Notes under the pieces: model-generated | What the model saw: the letters and a program-made list of their open reading frames with translations, nothing else | Database searches by the model: none | Told to the model about the DNA's origin: nothing | Shown: in pieces, positions 15,896 to 23,390 of the stretch | Layout: each line of letters opens with the position of its first letter | How positions within the stretch are numbered: position 1 is the first letter of the stretch | Made by a program: the position numbers and the translations under genes | Source: Clostridia bacterium | GTDB taxonomy: Bacteria > Bacillota > Clostridia > Oscillospirales > Acutalibacteraceae | Length of the DNA: 52,147 nucleotides | Assembly (NCBI GenBank): GCA_900771085.1 | Contig: CAAGMR010000041.1 | Location: 1-52,147 of the forward strand | Reading direction: 5' to 3'

Positions 15896-15916
15896 GCTTT
15901 ACACCTTGTTGTTTTA

Positions 15917-15945
15917 TTGACTTCTATTGCGGTACGTTGTATATT
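15917..15945 (+). promoter_or_regulatory. SigmaA-type promoter of asd-dapA-dapB
   Basis: TTGACT (15917-15922), a 17-base spacer and TATATT (15940-15945). Transcription would start near 15952, giving a leader of about 113 bases. Confidence 0.75.
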
Positions 15946-16024
15946 ATTTAAAACTTTTTTATAAGTATGTTTTTATAATACAATATAGCGCAAAACGACC
16001 GCTTTATTATATTGCAAAGACAGT

Positions 16025-16047
16025 CGGTTTACAACCGCTTATTTTTT
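16025..16047 (+). promoter_or_regulatory. Possible attenuator hairpin in the asd leader
   Basis: CGGTT (16025-16029) and AACCG (16033-16037) form a five-pair hairpin with a three-base loop, followed by CTTATTTTTT. It ends 18 bases before the asd start and could stop some transcripts. The leader is too short for a lysine riboswitch or T-box, so what would control it is unknown. Confidence 0.4.
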
Positions 16048-16064
16048 ATGTGGAGGCTTAATTC

Positions 16065-17147
16065 ATGAAACAGTACAAAGTCGGCATTGTTGGTGCTACA
16101 GGTATGGTAGGCCAGAGATTTGCCACACTTCTCGAAAATCACCCTTGGTTTGACGTAACAGTTCTTGCAGCAAGTGCACGTTCTGCAGGTAAAACCTACA
16201 AAGAAGCATGCGGAGATGCGTGGAAAATCGCTACTCCAATGCCAAAAGCAATGGAAGACATGGTTATTCTCGATTCCGATAAAGATATCGAAAAAATCGG
16301 TGAACTTGTTGACTTCGTATTCTGCGCTGTAAACCTTAACAAGGCTGACACAAAGATTCTTGAAGAAAAATATGCTAAGGCTGAAATCCCTGTTGTATCA
16401 AACAACAGCGCTAACAGACACACCCCTGATGTTCCAATGGTAGTTCCTGAGCTCAACCCTCAGCACATTGAAATCATCGAGGATCAGAAAAAGAGACTTG
16501 GCACAAAGCGCGGTTTTGTAGCTGTTAAGTCCAACTGCTCTCTTCAGAGCTATGTTCCACCTCTCTACCCTCTTGATGAAAAGTATGGCGTAGAAGATGT
16601 TCTCGTTTGCACATACCAGGCTATCTCAGGCGCAGGTAAGACATTCGAAACATGGCCTGAAATCATTGACAATGTAATCCCTTACATTGGCGGTGAAGAA
16701 GAAAAATCAGAAAAAGAACCTCTTAAGATCTGGGGTAACATTGAGAACGGTGAAATCGTTCCTGCAAGCAAGCCTCGTTTCACAGCTCAGTGCCTTCGCG
16801 TACCTGTAAGTGACGGTCATATGGCTGCTGTATTTGTTCGTTTCAAGAACAAACCATCTAAAGAAGAAATCATTGATTGCTGGAAAAACTTCAAGGGCGT
16901 TCCTCAGGAACTTGGCCTTCCTATGGCTCCTGAACACTTCCTCTACTACTATGAGGAAGATGACATGCCACAGTCAAAGCTCAACAGAGATCTTGACAAG
17001 GGTATGGCTGTTCATTGCGGTCGTCTTCGTGAAGACACACAGTACGATTATAAATTTGTTTGCGTATCTCATAACACACTTAGAGGTGCTGCAGGCGGCG
17101 CAGTAGAACTTGCAGAACTTCTTGCTGCAAAGGGTTACTTTGACTAA
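16065..17147 (+). CDS. asd: Aspartate-semialdehyde dehydrogenase
   Basis: This enzyme reduces aspartyl phosphate to aspartate semialdehyde with NADPH, at the branch to lysine, threonine and methionine. The 360-residue protein has the nucleotide motif GATGMVGQRF and the catalytic cysteine in SNCSLQSY. The N-terminal pattern (NHPWFDVTVLAASARSAGKTY) resembles the archaeal/fungal class of this enzyme rather than the E. coli class. GGAGG precedes the ATG. It leads asd-dapA-dapB, in which the three steps are consecutive. Confidence 0.95.
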   Translation: MKQYKVGIVGATGMVGQRFATLLENHPWFDVTVLAASARSAGKTYKEACGDAWKIATPMPKAMEDMVILDSDKDIEKIGELVDFVFCAVNLNKADTKILEEKYAKAEIPVVSNNSANRHTPDVPMVVPELNPQHIEIIEDQKKRLGTKRGFVAVKSNCSLQSYVPPLYPLDEKYGVEDVLVCTYQAISGAGKTFETWPEIIDNVIPYIGGEEEKSEKEPLKIWGNIENGEIVPASKPRFTAQCLRVPVSDGHMAAVFVRFKNKPSKEEIIDCWKNFKGVPQELGLPMAPEHFLYYYEEDDMPQSKLNRDLDKGMAVHCGRLREDTQYDYKFVCVSHNTLRGAAGGAVELAELLAAKGYFD

Positions 17148-17174
17148 ATCTCTTAATACCGGAGGGTATCAATA

Positions 17175-18071
17175 ATGAAACTTGAAAAGCCAATTTTTGA
17201 AGGCGCTGCCGTTGCAGTTGTAACTCCTTTTGACAACTACGGCAACATCAACTATCCAAAGCTCGCTGAACTTATTGAGTTTCAGATTGCTAATAAAACA
17301 GACGCCATCGTTATCTGCGGCACAACCGGTGAAGGTTCTGCCCTCGATATCGTTGAGCATGTAAAAGCTATTGAGTTTGCTGCAAAACAGGTTAACAAAC
17401 GCGTTCCTGTTATCGCAGGTACAGGTTCAAACGACACAGCTTTCGCAGTAAAAATTTCAAATGAAGCTGAAAAAGCAGGTGCAGATGCACTTCTTATGGT
17501 AACTCCTTACTACAACAAGTCCTCTCAGTCAGGTCTTGTTCGTCATTACCGTTACATCAACGATCGTGTATCACACCCAATTATTCTTTACAATGTACCA
17601 TCTCGTACAGGCGTTAACATTCAGCCTGAGACATATGCTGAACTTGCTGAGTTCTCTCGCATTAACGCTGTTAAGGAAGCTTCAGGCGATATCGCTGCTC
17701 TCGCAAAGACAATGGCTCTCTGTGGTGACAAACTCGATTTCTATTCAGGCAACGATGACCAGATTACAGCTTTCATGGCTCTTGGCGGCAAGGGTGTAAT
17801 TTCTGTTCTCTCTAACGTTGTTCCTGAGGTTGCACATGACATTGCTACTCTCGGTCTTAACGGTGACTTCAAGGCTTCTGCTGAGCTCCAGATCAAGTAT
17901 ATGGACCTCATTAACGCTCTCTTCATGGACGTTAACCCAATTCCTGTTAAGGAAGCTCTTAACATCATGGGCTATGATGTTGGCGAATGCCGTATGCCTC
18001 TCGCTCCTCTTTCAGATGGTGATCACGCTAAGATGTACTCAGTACTTGAAAAGTATGGCTTAATAAAGTAA
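17175..18071 (+). CDS. dapA: 4-Hydroxy-tetrahydrodipicolinate synthase
   Basis: This enzyme condenses pyruvate with aspartate semialdehyde, the first committed step to diaminopimelate and lysine. The 298-residue TIM barrel has GTTGEGSAL near residue 45, the catalytic tyrosine in LYNVPSRTG, the Schiff-base lysine in AVKEASGD and the late motif YSGND. GGAGG precedes the ATG; asd lies 27 bases upstream and dapB 13 bases downstream. Confidence 0.97.
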   Translation: MKLEKPIFEGAAVAVVTPFDNYGNINYPKLAELIEFQIANKTDAIVICGTTGEGSALDIVEHVKAIEFAAKQVNKRVPVIAGTGSNDTAFAVKISNEAEKAGADALLMVTPYYNKSSQSGLVRHYRYINDRVSHPIILYNVPSRTGVNIQPETYAELAEFSRINAVKEASGDIAALAKTMALCGDKLDFYSGNDDQITAFMALGGKGVISVLSNVVPEVAHDIATLGLNGDFKASAELQIKYMDLINALFMDVNPIPVKEALNIMGYDVGECRMPLAPLSDGDHAKMYSVLEKYGLIK

Positions 18072-18084
18072 CAGGAGTATTAAA

Positions 18085-18840
18085 ATGACAAAGGTATTAC
18101 TTAATGGCTATCTCGGAAGAATGGGCCGCTTTATAAGCGACCTTGCTTCACAGAGAGAAGACGTTGAAATTGTTGCCGGCGTAGATGTTAACGAATCATC
18201 TGAAAATTTCGGTTTCAATACATATACAAGTTTTGCAGACGTTAAGGAAGATGTTGATGTTATTATCGACTTCTCCAACCCTTCTGCTCTTGCATCATTA
18301 CTTGAATATGCTACAACCAATAAGGTTCCTGCCGTAATCTGTACAACCGGCTTAAGTGAGGAACAGAAAGCATCTCTCAATGAGGCTTCCAAAGTAGTTC
18401 CTGTCTTCTTCTCAGCCAATATGTCTATCGGTATCAACCTTGTGATTGAACTTGCCAGAAAGGCTGCTGCCATCCTCTACCCTGACTTCAACATTGAAGT
18501 TGTGGAAGCTCATCATAATCAGAAGCTCGATGCTCCAAGCGGAACAGCTCTTATGATTGCAGATGGCATGAAAGAAGTTCTTGATAGCGACGTTTATTAT
18601 GAATACAATCGCGCAGCCAAACGTGAAAAGAGACCAGAAAACGAAATCGGCATCCACGCTATTCGTGCAGGCACAATCGTTGGCGAACACGAAGTAATCT
18701 TCGGCGGTGAAGATGAAATCATCACCATTTCTCATTCAGCCCGTTCAAGAAAGATATTTGCAAACGGATCTCTCAATGCAGCAGTATTCCTTGCTGATAA
18801 AGAACCGGGCATGTATTCAATGAAAGAAATGATTGACTAA
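18085..18840 (+). CDS. dapB: 4-Hydroxy-tetrahydrodipicolinate reductase
   Basis: This enzyme reduces the DapA product to tetrahydrodipicolinate. The 251-residue protein has the nucleotide segment LNGYLGRMGR, CTTGLSEEQ and the active-site signature VEAHHNQKLDAPSGTAL with catalytic His and Lys. AGGAG precedes the ATG. It is the last gene of asd-dapA-dapB; the later dap genes are not in the window. Confidence 0.97.
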   Translation: MTKVLLNGYLGRMGRFISDLASQREDVEIVAGVDVNESSENFGFNTYTSFADVKEDVDVIIDFSNPSALASLLEYATTNKVPAVICTTGLSEEQKASLNEASKVVPVFFSANMSIGINLVIELARKAAAILYPDFNIEVVEAHHNQKLDAPSGTALMIADGMKEVLDSDVYYEYNRAAKREKRPENEIGIHAIRAGTIVGEHEVIFGGEDEIITISHSARSRKIFANGSLNAAVFLADKEPGMYSMKEMID

Positions 18841-18851
18841 TTACAAAATAA

Positions 18852-18878
18852 AAACCCTCCGCTTTAAGCGGAGGGTTT
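18852..18878. terminator. Bidirectional terminator after dapB
   Basis: AAACCCTCCGC (18852-18862) and GCGGAGGGTTT (18868-18878), then ATTTTTTG on the plus strand. On the minus strand the arm runs into TTTTATTTT, serving the convergent lipoprotein gene. Confidence 0.92.
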
Positions 18879-18887
18879 ATTTTTTGT

Positions 18888-19559
18888 TTAGACAAACTGT
18901 CCTTTGAGATACTGCTGATATGTTTTTGTTGCAAGAACTTTTCCACTATCCTTATCAACAAACTTTACTATAACATCAACGTTCTTTTCTTTTTCACCAT
19001 TGATAACCTGATAGTTAACACTGGAATCAAAGAAGATAAGTGCATTGATTGCTACAAAGTCACTGTAACTTGCACCTTTCACCTTTACGGTAAAGGTTTT
19101 TATTTTAGAGTCATAAGTGACTGAAGATATTTCTCCGGATGCAGCTTCACCTTTTGTAATATCGTTGATGCTGTCGTCCAATAAATCTTTTTCTGTTTTA
19201 AGAAGCTCTTTTCTCTGTTTTTCCGTCATGGTTACAGTGACTGTTCCATCGTTTTTGATTTCATAGTCTTTGTAGCCTTTGGTTTTCATAGACTTGATAA
19301 TGTCTTCTTTATCAAATCCTACGTAATACGCGGATGGCATTACGACTTTAACCAGATCACTGTCTTTAACTTCTTTTTTGTCCTTGGTCTTTTCAGATTT
19401 TTCAGATTTCTTGGACTTTTCCTTGTCCTTAGTTGATTCCTTCTTTGTTTCTGAAACAGTTGTTTTTTCTGTCTCAGAACCATTTTCCTGTGAGCTGCTG
19501 CAGGCAGCCATTGAGAATAACATAAGTGACGAAAGGATAATTGCCAGTATCTTTTTCAT
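18888..19559 (-). CDS. Putative lipoprotein, Lys/Glu/Ser-rich
   Basis: This 223-residue exported protein has a type II signal peptide with the lipobox SMAAC (Cys20), so it is likely anchored to the outer face of the membrane. A low-complexity linker rich in Lys, Glu, Ser and Thr (about 21-68) follows. The globular part (about 70-223) has alternating beta and helical patterns and no motif I recognise. Similar lipoproteins are common in Clostridia and are of unknown function. AGGAG precedes the ATG. It lies downstream of the SGNH hydrolase gene on the same strand. Confidence 0.8.
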   Translation of the reverse strand: MKKILAIILSSLMLFSMAACSSSQENGSETEKTTVSETKKESTKDKEKSKKSEKSEKTKDKKEVKDSDLVKVVMPSAYYVGFDKEDIIKSMKTKGYKDYEIKNDGTVTVTMTEKQRKELLKTEKDLLDDSINDITKGEAASGEISSVTYDSKIKTFTVKVKGASYSDFVAINALIFFDSSVNYQVINGEKEKNVDVIVKFVDKDSGKVLATKTYQQYLKGQFV

Positions 19560-19605
19560 AACAAATTGGTCTCCTTTTGTAATATAAGGTTACCGTTTAA
19601 TTATA

Positions 19606-20712
19606 TTATACAGGAAGTGCGTTTACAACCTGCTGAGCAATGTAGAGATGTCCGTCATCTGTTGGATGAGCATCTTCTGTAAGCATTGTCTTAAGAGTTA
19701 CGCCATTGATGTCCATGAATGTCTCTGTCTTTGTGCAGTCTACGAATGTGCAGCCTGTCTGACGGCAAAGAGTCTTCATGTATGTGTTCATCATAGTTGT
19801 CATAAGGTCAAATGCTCTACCAAGCTGGAGATTAGTCTTATCAGTAAGAGTCATCTTCTTGTAAGGGTTGAACATACCAACGATTGCGATAGTGCAATCA
19901 GGGTTTGCAGCCTTAAGCTTATTGATAATAATAGGGAGATTTCTCTGGAAATCGTTCATACCCTTCATAGAGAGCTTGAGGAATTCAAGAGTATAATCGC
20001 CGTAGTAATCGATTTCATTGATTACAGAAAGCATCTGAATAAGCATTGCTGTGAAGTTAGCAAATGGATTGTTTGCAATAGCATCGATCTTTGCTTTAAG
20101 TTCTGCGATCTTAGCTTCGTTTTCAGCATACTTAACGCCTGCTGTTTCAAGGATATTGATAGCTGCCATGCGAAGAGGAGCTGTGAAGATATCGTTGTTA
20201 CCAACCTGGATTGTGATAAGTCTTGAAGAAGCAGCAGCTGCTTCGCCATACCAAGGAGCGTCGTTCCACATTACGCTTGAGCCGTCAGGATTAAGCATCC
20301 ATGTGTAACCGCTGTTCCAGTAATCATCGTACTGTACTTTATCCTGCTCGCCTACAACTGCAAGAAGCTCATTGGTTCTGTAACCGATGCATGAGAAGTT
20401 CCAGTGTGTAAGGCCAAAAGCTTCAGCTACGAGCTGTGTGTAAGAGCCCTGAACAGATGTGAAGCCAATGTCAGTTACGTTATCATAACGGTTATAACCG
20501 GTAGGAATACTATCGCCCAGTGAAAGATAGCCATACTCATAACCATATGGAGCATTAGCGTCAGCTGCAACTGTGTAGCGCTCAAATTCGCCGTCCTTAA
20601 GTTTAAGATCTGCCGCAGTATAAGGTGACCAAGCAAGTGCCGAAACACTTATTGAGAGAACCATTACAAGAGTCAGAACTAAACTAATAATTCTTTTAGA
20701 TGTTTTACTCAT
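19606..20712 (-). CDS. Secreted SGNH/GDSL hydrolase
   Basis: This 368-residue extracellular esterase-like protein has a signal peptide (about 1-27, cut near SALAW). The SGNH blocks are complete: block I in LSLGDSIPTGY, the glycine region, block III in QVGNNDIF and block V in DAHPTDDGH with Asp and His. Likely substrates are acetyl or acyl esters on polysaccharides or lipids, which the sequence cannot decide. The ATG at 20712 is chosen because AAAGGGTG lies upstream and a signal peptide follows; a longer frame adds 30 non-conserved residues. An extended -10 promoter (TGGTATAAT, -10 at 20791-20796) lies upstream. Confidence 0.88.
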   Translation of the reverse strand: MSKTSKRIISLVLTLVMVLSISVSALAWSPYTAADLKLKDGEFERYTVAADANAPYGYEYGYLSLGDSIPTGYNRYDNVTDIGFTSVQGSYTQLVAEAFGLTHWNFSCIGYRTNELLAVVGEQDKVQYDDYWNSGYTWMLNPDGSSVMWNDAPWYGEAAAASSRLITIQVGNNDIFTAPLRMAAINILETAGVKYAENEAKIAELKAKIDAIANNPFANFTAMLIQMLSVINEIDYYGDYTLEFLKLSMKGMNDFQRNLPIIINKLKAANPDCTIAIVGMFNPYKKMTLTDKTNLQLGRAFDLMTTMMNTYMKTLCRQTGCTFVDCTKTETFMDINGVTLKTMLTEDAHPTDDGHLYIAQQVVNALPV

Positions 20713-20790
20713 AATATTCACCCTTTCAGTTAATGAAACACGTGCTGAAAGCACATAATTCCTCACAACAAATGTACTGCGAAAGCAAAC

Positions 20791-20799
20791 ATTATACCA
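20791..20799 (-). promoter_or_regulatory. Extended -10 promoter of the SGNH hydrolase
   Basis: TGG-TATAAT on the minus strand is an extended -10; no good -35 lies 17 bases upstream. The leader to the start is about 70 bases. Confidence 0.55.
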
Positions 20800-20854
20800 C
20801 AACAGAATTTAAACTTGTGTTGGAAATTAAGACAATTTTAAGAAACTTGTCGGA

Positions 20855-20892
20855 AAAATAGCCCCCTGTCGCGTAAGACAGAGGGCTATTTT
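20855..20892 (-). terminator. Terminator after the exonuclease gene
   Basis: A 16-base arm at 20855-20870 (AAAATAGCCCCCTGTC) pairs with 20877-20892 with one mismatch. The minus strand ends in TATTTTTCC. It ends the methyltransferase-comEA-exonuclease unit. Confidence 0.88.
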
Positions 20893-20894
20893 GA

Positions 20895-21776
20895 TTAAAT
20901 GTTTTTGAAATTAAGGTTTCTGGCAGGCTTTTTATCCTTCAGTTTTATGACCGTTTTCTTCGTTGAAACCTGATTGTAATGTTTCTTGAACTGAAGATTG
21001 ATTCTATAAGCCGAACCACAGTCAGCACACTTGAATTTTGCGTGGAATGAAGCTCCGGAATAATACCAGTTGCTGTCAAGCTTTGCAGGTTTATGGCAGT
21101 CAATACATTGACATGACATAGCTGACCTGTCTACTAAAGGATCATTGATATCTGTAATAACATACGGTTTAAATATAATCTGTTCATAGAAGTCTGCGTC
21201 TACATCCACTACAGATGCCGGCAGATCCTTATGAGGATAAACAGATTTGAAACACTCAACTGTAAGAAGGCTGTCAGCAAGTGCTCTGTGATGGACAAAA
21301 TCATCCGGATCAAGTCCGATGTGAGTTGCAGCATCGCTGAGACCTATCTGCTTGCCCTTTGGGAAATCATGCACATGCATGAAGAACCATTGGAGGTCAA
21401 GGTAATACTTAATGTATGGTATCTCAGGCTTACCAAAGATAAGCTGATTGTTACTGATGAGGGCTCTTATGTCCATATCTCCCCAGGACATGATAATTGC
21501 CTCATCAGGATCCCCTATAAACTCTGCGAAATCTTCTGATATTCTCGCATACTTCTGAGCTCTGTTGATATCGTCGTTTGTAATGTGTGTAAGCTTTTTA
21601 ACTCTTGGACTGAGTCTTGTTTCAAGAACAGGTTTTACAAATTCTGAATAAAGGCCAAGAACTTCCAGATCCTCGTTAAGCTTTACAGCTCCAAATTCAA
21701 TTATTTCATTTACATAAGTATCCATCTCTTTGGAAAAAGCTGTGTTCCATTCGAGATCAAGGATAATGAAATTCAC
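20895..21776 (-). CDS. DEDDh 3'-5' exonuclease with C-terminal zinc ribbon
   Basis: This 293-residue protein resembles KapD-like exonucleases. The DEDDh fold fills about 1-185: motif I DLEWN, motif II around MSWGDMDIRAL, motif III HHRALADSL with His and Asp. Residues about 215-260 hold paired cysteines (CQCIDC.. and CADC), likely a zinc ribbon for nucleic-acid contact. The tail is rich in lysine. It lies 15 bases after the comEA-like gene. Family members trim DNA or RNA; the exact substrate here is unknown. Confidence 0.85.
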   Translation of the reverse strand: MNFIILDLEWNTAFSKEMDTYVNEIIEFGAVKLNEDLEVLGLYSEFVKPVLETRLSPRVKKLTHITNDDINRAQKYARISEDFAEFIGDPDEAIIMSWGDMDIRALISNNQLIFGKPEIPYIKYYLDLQWFFMHVHDFPKGKQIGLSDAATHIGLDPDDFVHHRALADSLLTVECFKSVYPHKDLPASVVDVDADFYEQIIFKPYVITDINDPLVDRSAMSCQCIDCHKPAKLDSNWYYSGASFHAKFKCADCGSAYRINLQFKKHYNQVSTKKTVIKLKDKKPARNLNFKNI

Positions 21777-21791
21777 TCGATGTCGTCCCCT

Positions 21792-22181
21792 TTAAACCGT
21801 TATGTCGCTAATTATTCCATCCAGCGTCTTTTGACCGATTCCCGAGACATTGAGAAGGTCGCTGACTGAAGAAAATAAACCGTTCTCGTTTCTGTAATCA
21901 ATGATAGCCTGAGCCTTGGATGCTCCTATGCCCTTAAGGGTCTGCAGTTGCGACATATCGGCAGTATTAATGTTGACTCTACCATCGCTGTAAAACGTCG
22001 TATACGGCTCCACAGAGACATCTGTGAAAGCTTCAGTCACATAATACTCACTGCTCGGCTGAGTAGAATAAGTTTCATTGATATCGGCAGGAACAAATTC
22101 AACATCGTACGCTGCCGGTGAATCAAGAACGTTAAATATGATAACCCCGGATAATAAGATCAGTGCAATAACCACCAACAC
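21792..22181 (-). CDS. ComEA-like helix-hairpin-helix protein
   Basis: This protein has an N-terminal membrane segment (LVVIALILLSGVIIFNV), a linker and a C-terminal helix-hairpin-helix DNA-binding domain with VNINTADMSQLQTLKGIGASKAQAII. ComEA binds incoming DNA at the cell surface during natural competence. Only the GTG at 22181 is a standard start, but AAGGAG at 22208-22213 is 26 bases from it. It lies eight bases from an in-frame ATT (22197-22199), which would add KTRENV after the first residue and give a natural membrane topology. The true start may be ATT. No ComEC partner is present in the window. Confidence 0.82.
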   Translation of the reverse strand: MLVVIALILLSGVIIFNVLDSPAAYDVEFVPADINETYSTQPSSEYYVTEAFTDVSVEPYTTFYSDGRVNINTADMSQLQTLKGIGASKAQAIIDYRNENGLFSSVSDLLNVSGIGQKTLDGIISDITV

Positions 22182-22254
22182 GTTTTCACGTGTTTTAATA
22201 GCAATCGCTCCTTATCATCAAAAATAACTATTTGATTGTAACACGAGTTACACA

Positions 22255-23328
22255 TTATTTGCAGTAGAAATTTGTCTCCCACGCCGGAATGTACGGGTGG
22301 TGGCGAAGATAAATTTCATACTCATTATTAAGACTTAGAATATGCTGCGGCAGCTTAAACAGATCCGCCGTCTTATGATAAGCGGAAATTGCAAGAGCGG
22401 GTCTGTACTCCTTCAAAGTAGACTTTAAACCTTCCAGAGTTTCAAACTCTGCGCCCTCAACATCCATCTTGATGTAAGAAGTTCTCTCGCCCCTCAGGAC
22501 GTCGTCAACTGCGACTGTATGTGCGATGTCGCTGCCGCAATCAAGCGAGCTGTTTCGACCGCCTCCGCCGTCGAAAGACATAACCTTTTCACAGTTATAG
22601 CTTGCCTTGTTTACAAGGCTTATACGGCTTTTATCAATTGTATCTGAACTTAACGAATCAATATATTCACACAGCTTCTTATAGTTCTTTCGGTCAGGTT
22701 CAAGAGCATAGATACGATCAAACTTATAATCGGTCAGTTCAAGGAATTCCTCTATGGTATCTCCTCTGTATGCACCAAGGTCAACGTACGCTTCGTTACT
22801 TCCAAGTCTGATTATGTTCTCAAACACTTCTTCCCTGTCTGTCTCGGCTGCAATGGCGTATTCTATCTTTCCGGTTACACGATACTTTAAAAGATTTTCA
22901 AATACATTTTTGGAAGTATCATCCGCAAGAATACTGCGCACAAATTCTATATCTTTTTCATATAAATTAAGGCTTTCGTAAGTGAAATAGTCATCACCAA
23001 ACACAGGATACTCTGGAGCAAGAACCTCATAGCGTCTGGCAATCTCCTTAATGAAAGACATCATATCGTCTCTGAAGATTGCAAAAGCGAGTACCACAAT
23101 ACAGTCCTCATACTTCTCGATGACATCAGAATAACGGATAACATTGTAATCTCTGAATGTCTGGCCCCTGTAAAACATATCACTTACGAATATGTCTTTA
23201 ACTTCAATACCGTAATGAGAGAAAGCAGAAAACAACTTATCTGCACCATTGCCTGTGCCATACATGACTACAGGTTTATCGGTATTTGCAAGATAGTTCC
23301 AGACATCCTGTTTGAACTCAAAAGTCAT
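22255..23328 (-). CDS. FkbM-family methyltransferase
   Basis: This 357-residue protein is predicted to methylate sugars or other small products with SAM. Residues about 1-110 form a Rossmann-like domain (VVMYGTGNGADKLF, then KDIFVSDMF). Such domains accompany enzymes of surface-glycan assembly. Residues about 165-350 are the FkbM methyltransferase, with the SAM motif YVDLGAYRGDT and the signature YIKMDVEGAEFETLEGL. The ATG at 23328 is preferred because GAGGAGG ends six bases before it; a GTG and another ATG lie just upstream. It is separated from ispH-rpsA by a strong terminator. Confidence 0.85.
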   Translation of the reverse strand: MTFEFKQDVWNYLANTDKPVVMYGTGNGADKLFSAFSHYGIEVKDIFVSDMFYRGQTFRDYNVIRYSDVIEKYEDCIVVLAFAIFRDDMMSFIKEIARRYEVLAPEYPVFGDDYFTYESLNLYEKDIEFVRSILADDTSKNVFENLLKYRVTGKIEYAIAAETDREEVFENIIRLGSNEAYVDLGAYRGDTIEEFLELTDYKFDRIYALEPDRKNYKKLCEYIDSLSSDTIDKSRISLVNKASYNCEKVMSFDGGGGRNSSLDCGSDIAHTVAVDDVLRGERTSYIKMDVEGAEFETLEGLKSTLKEYRPALAISAYHKTADLFKLPQHILSLNNEYEIYLRHHPYIPAWETNFYCK

Positions 23329-23355
23329 TTTCATCCTCCTCTTCACAAAAAAATA

Positions 23356-23377
23356 GAGCGGCCAAGGCTGGCCGCTC
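23356..23377 (-). terminator. Terminator after ispH-rpsA
   Basis: GAGCGGCCA (23356-23364) and TGGCCGCTC (23369-23377), four-base loop, then TATTTTTTTG on the minus strand. Confidence 0.93.
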
Positions 23378-23390
23378 CTGACAGTTTTAA

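Noticed and set aside
15946..16064. Lysine riboswitch or T-box before asd
   Set aside because: The leader of about 113 bases is too short, and no specifier or T-box sequence is visible.
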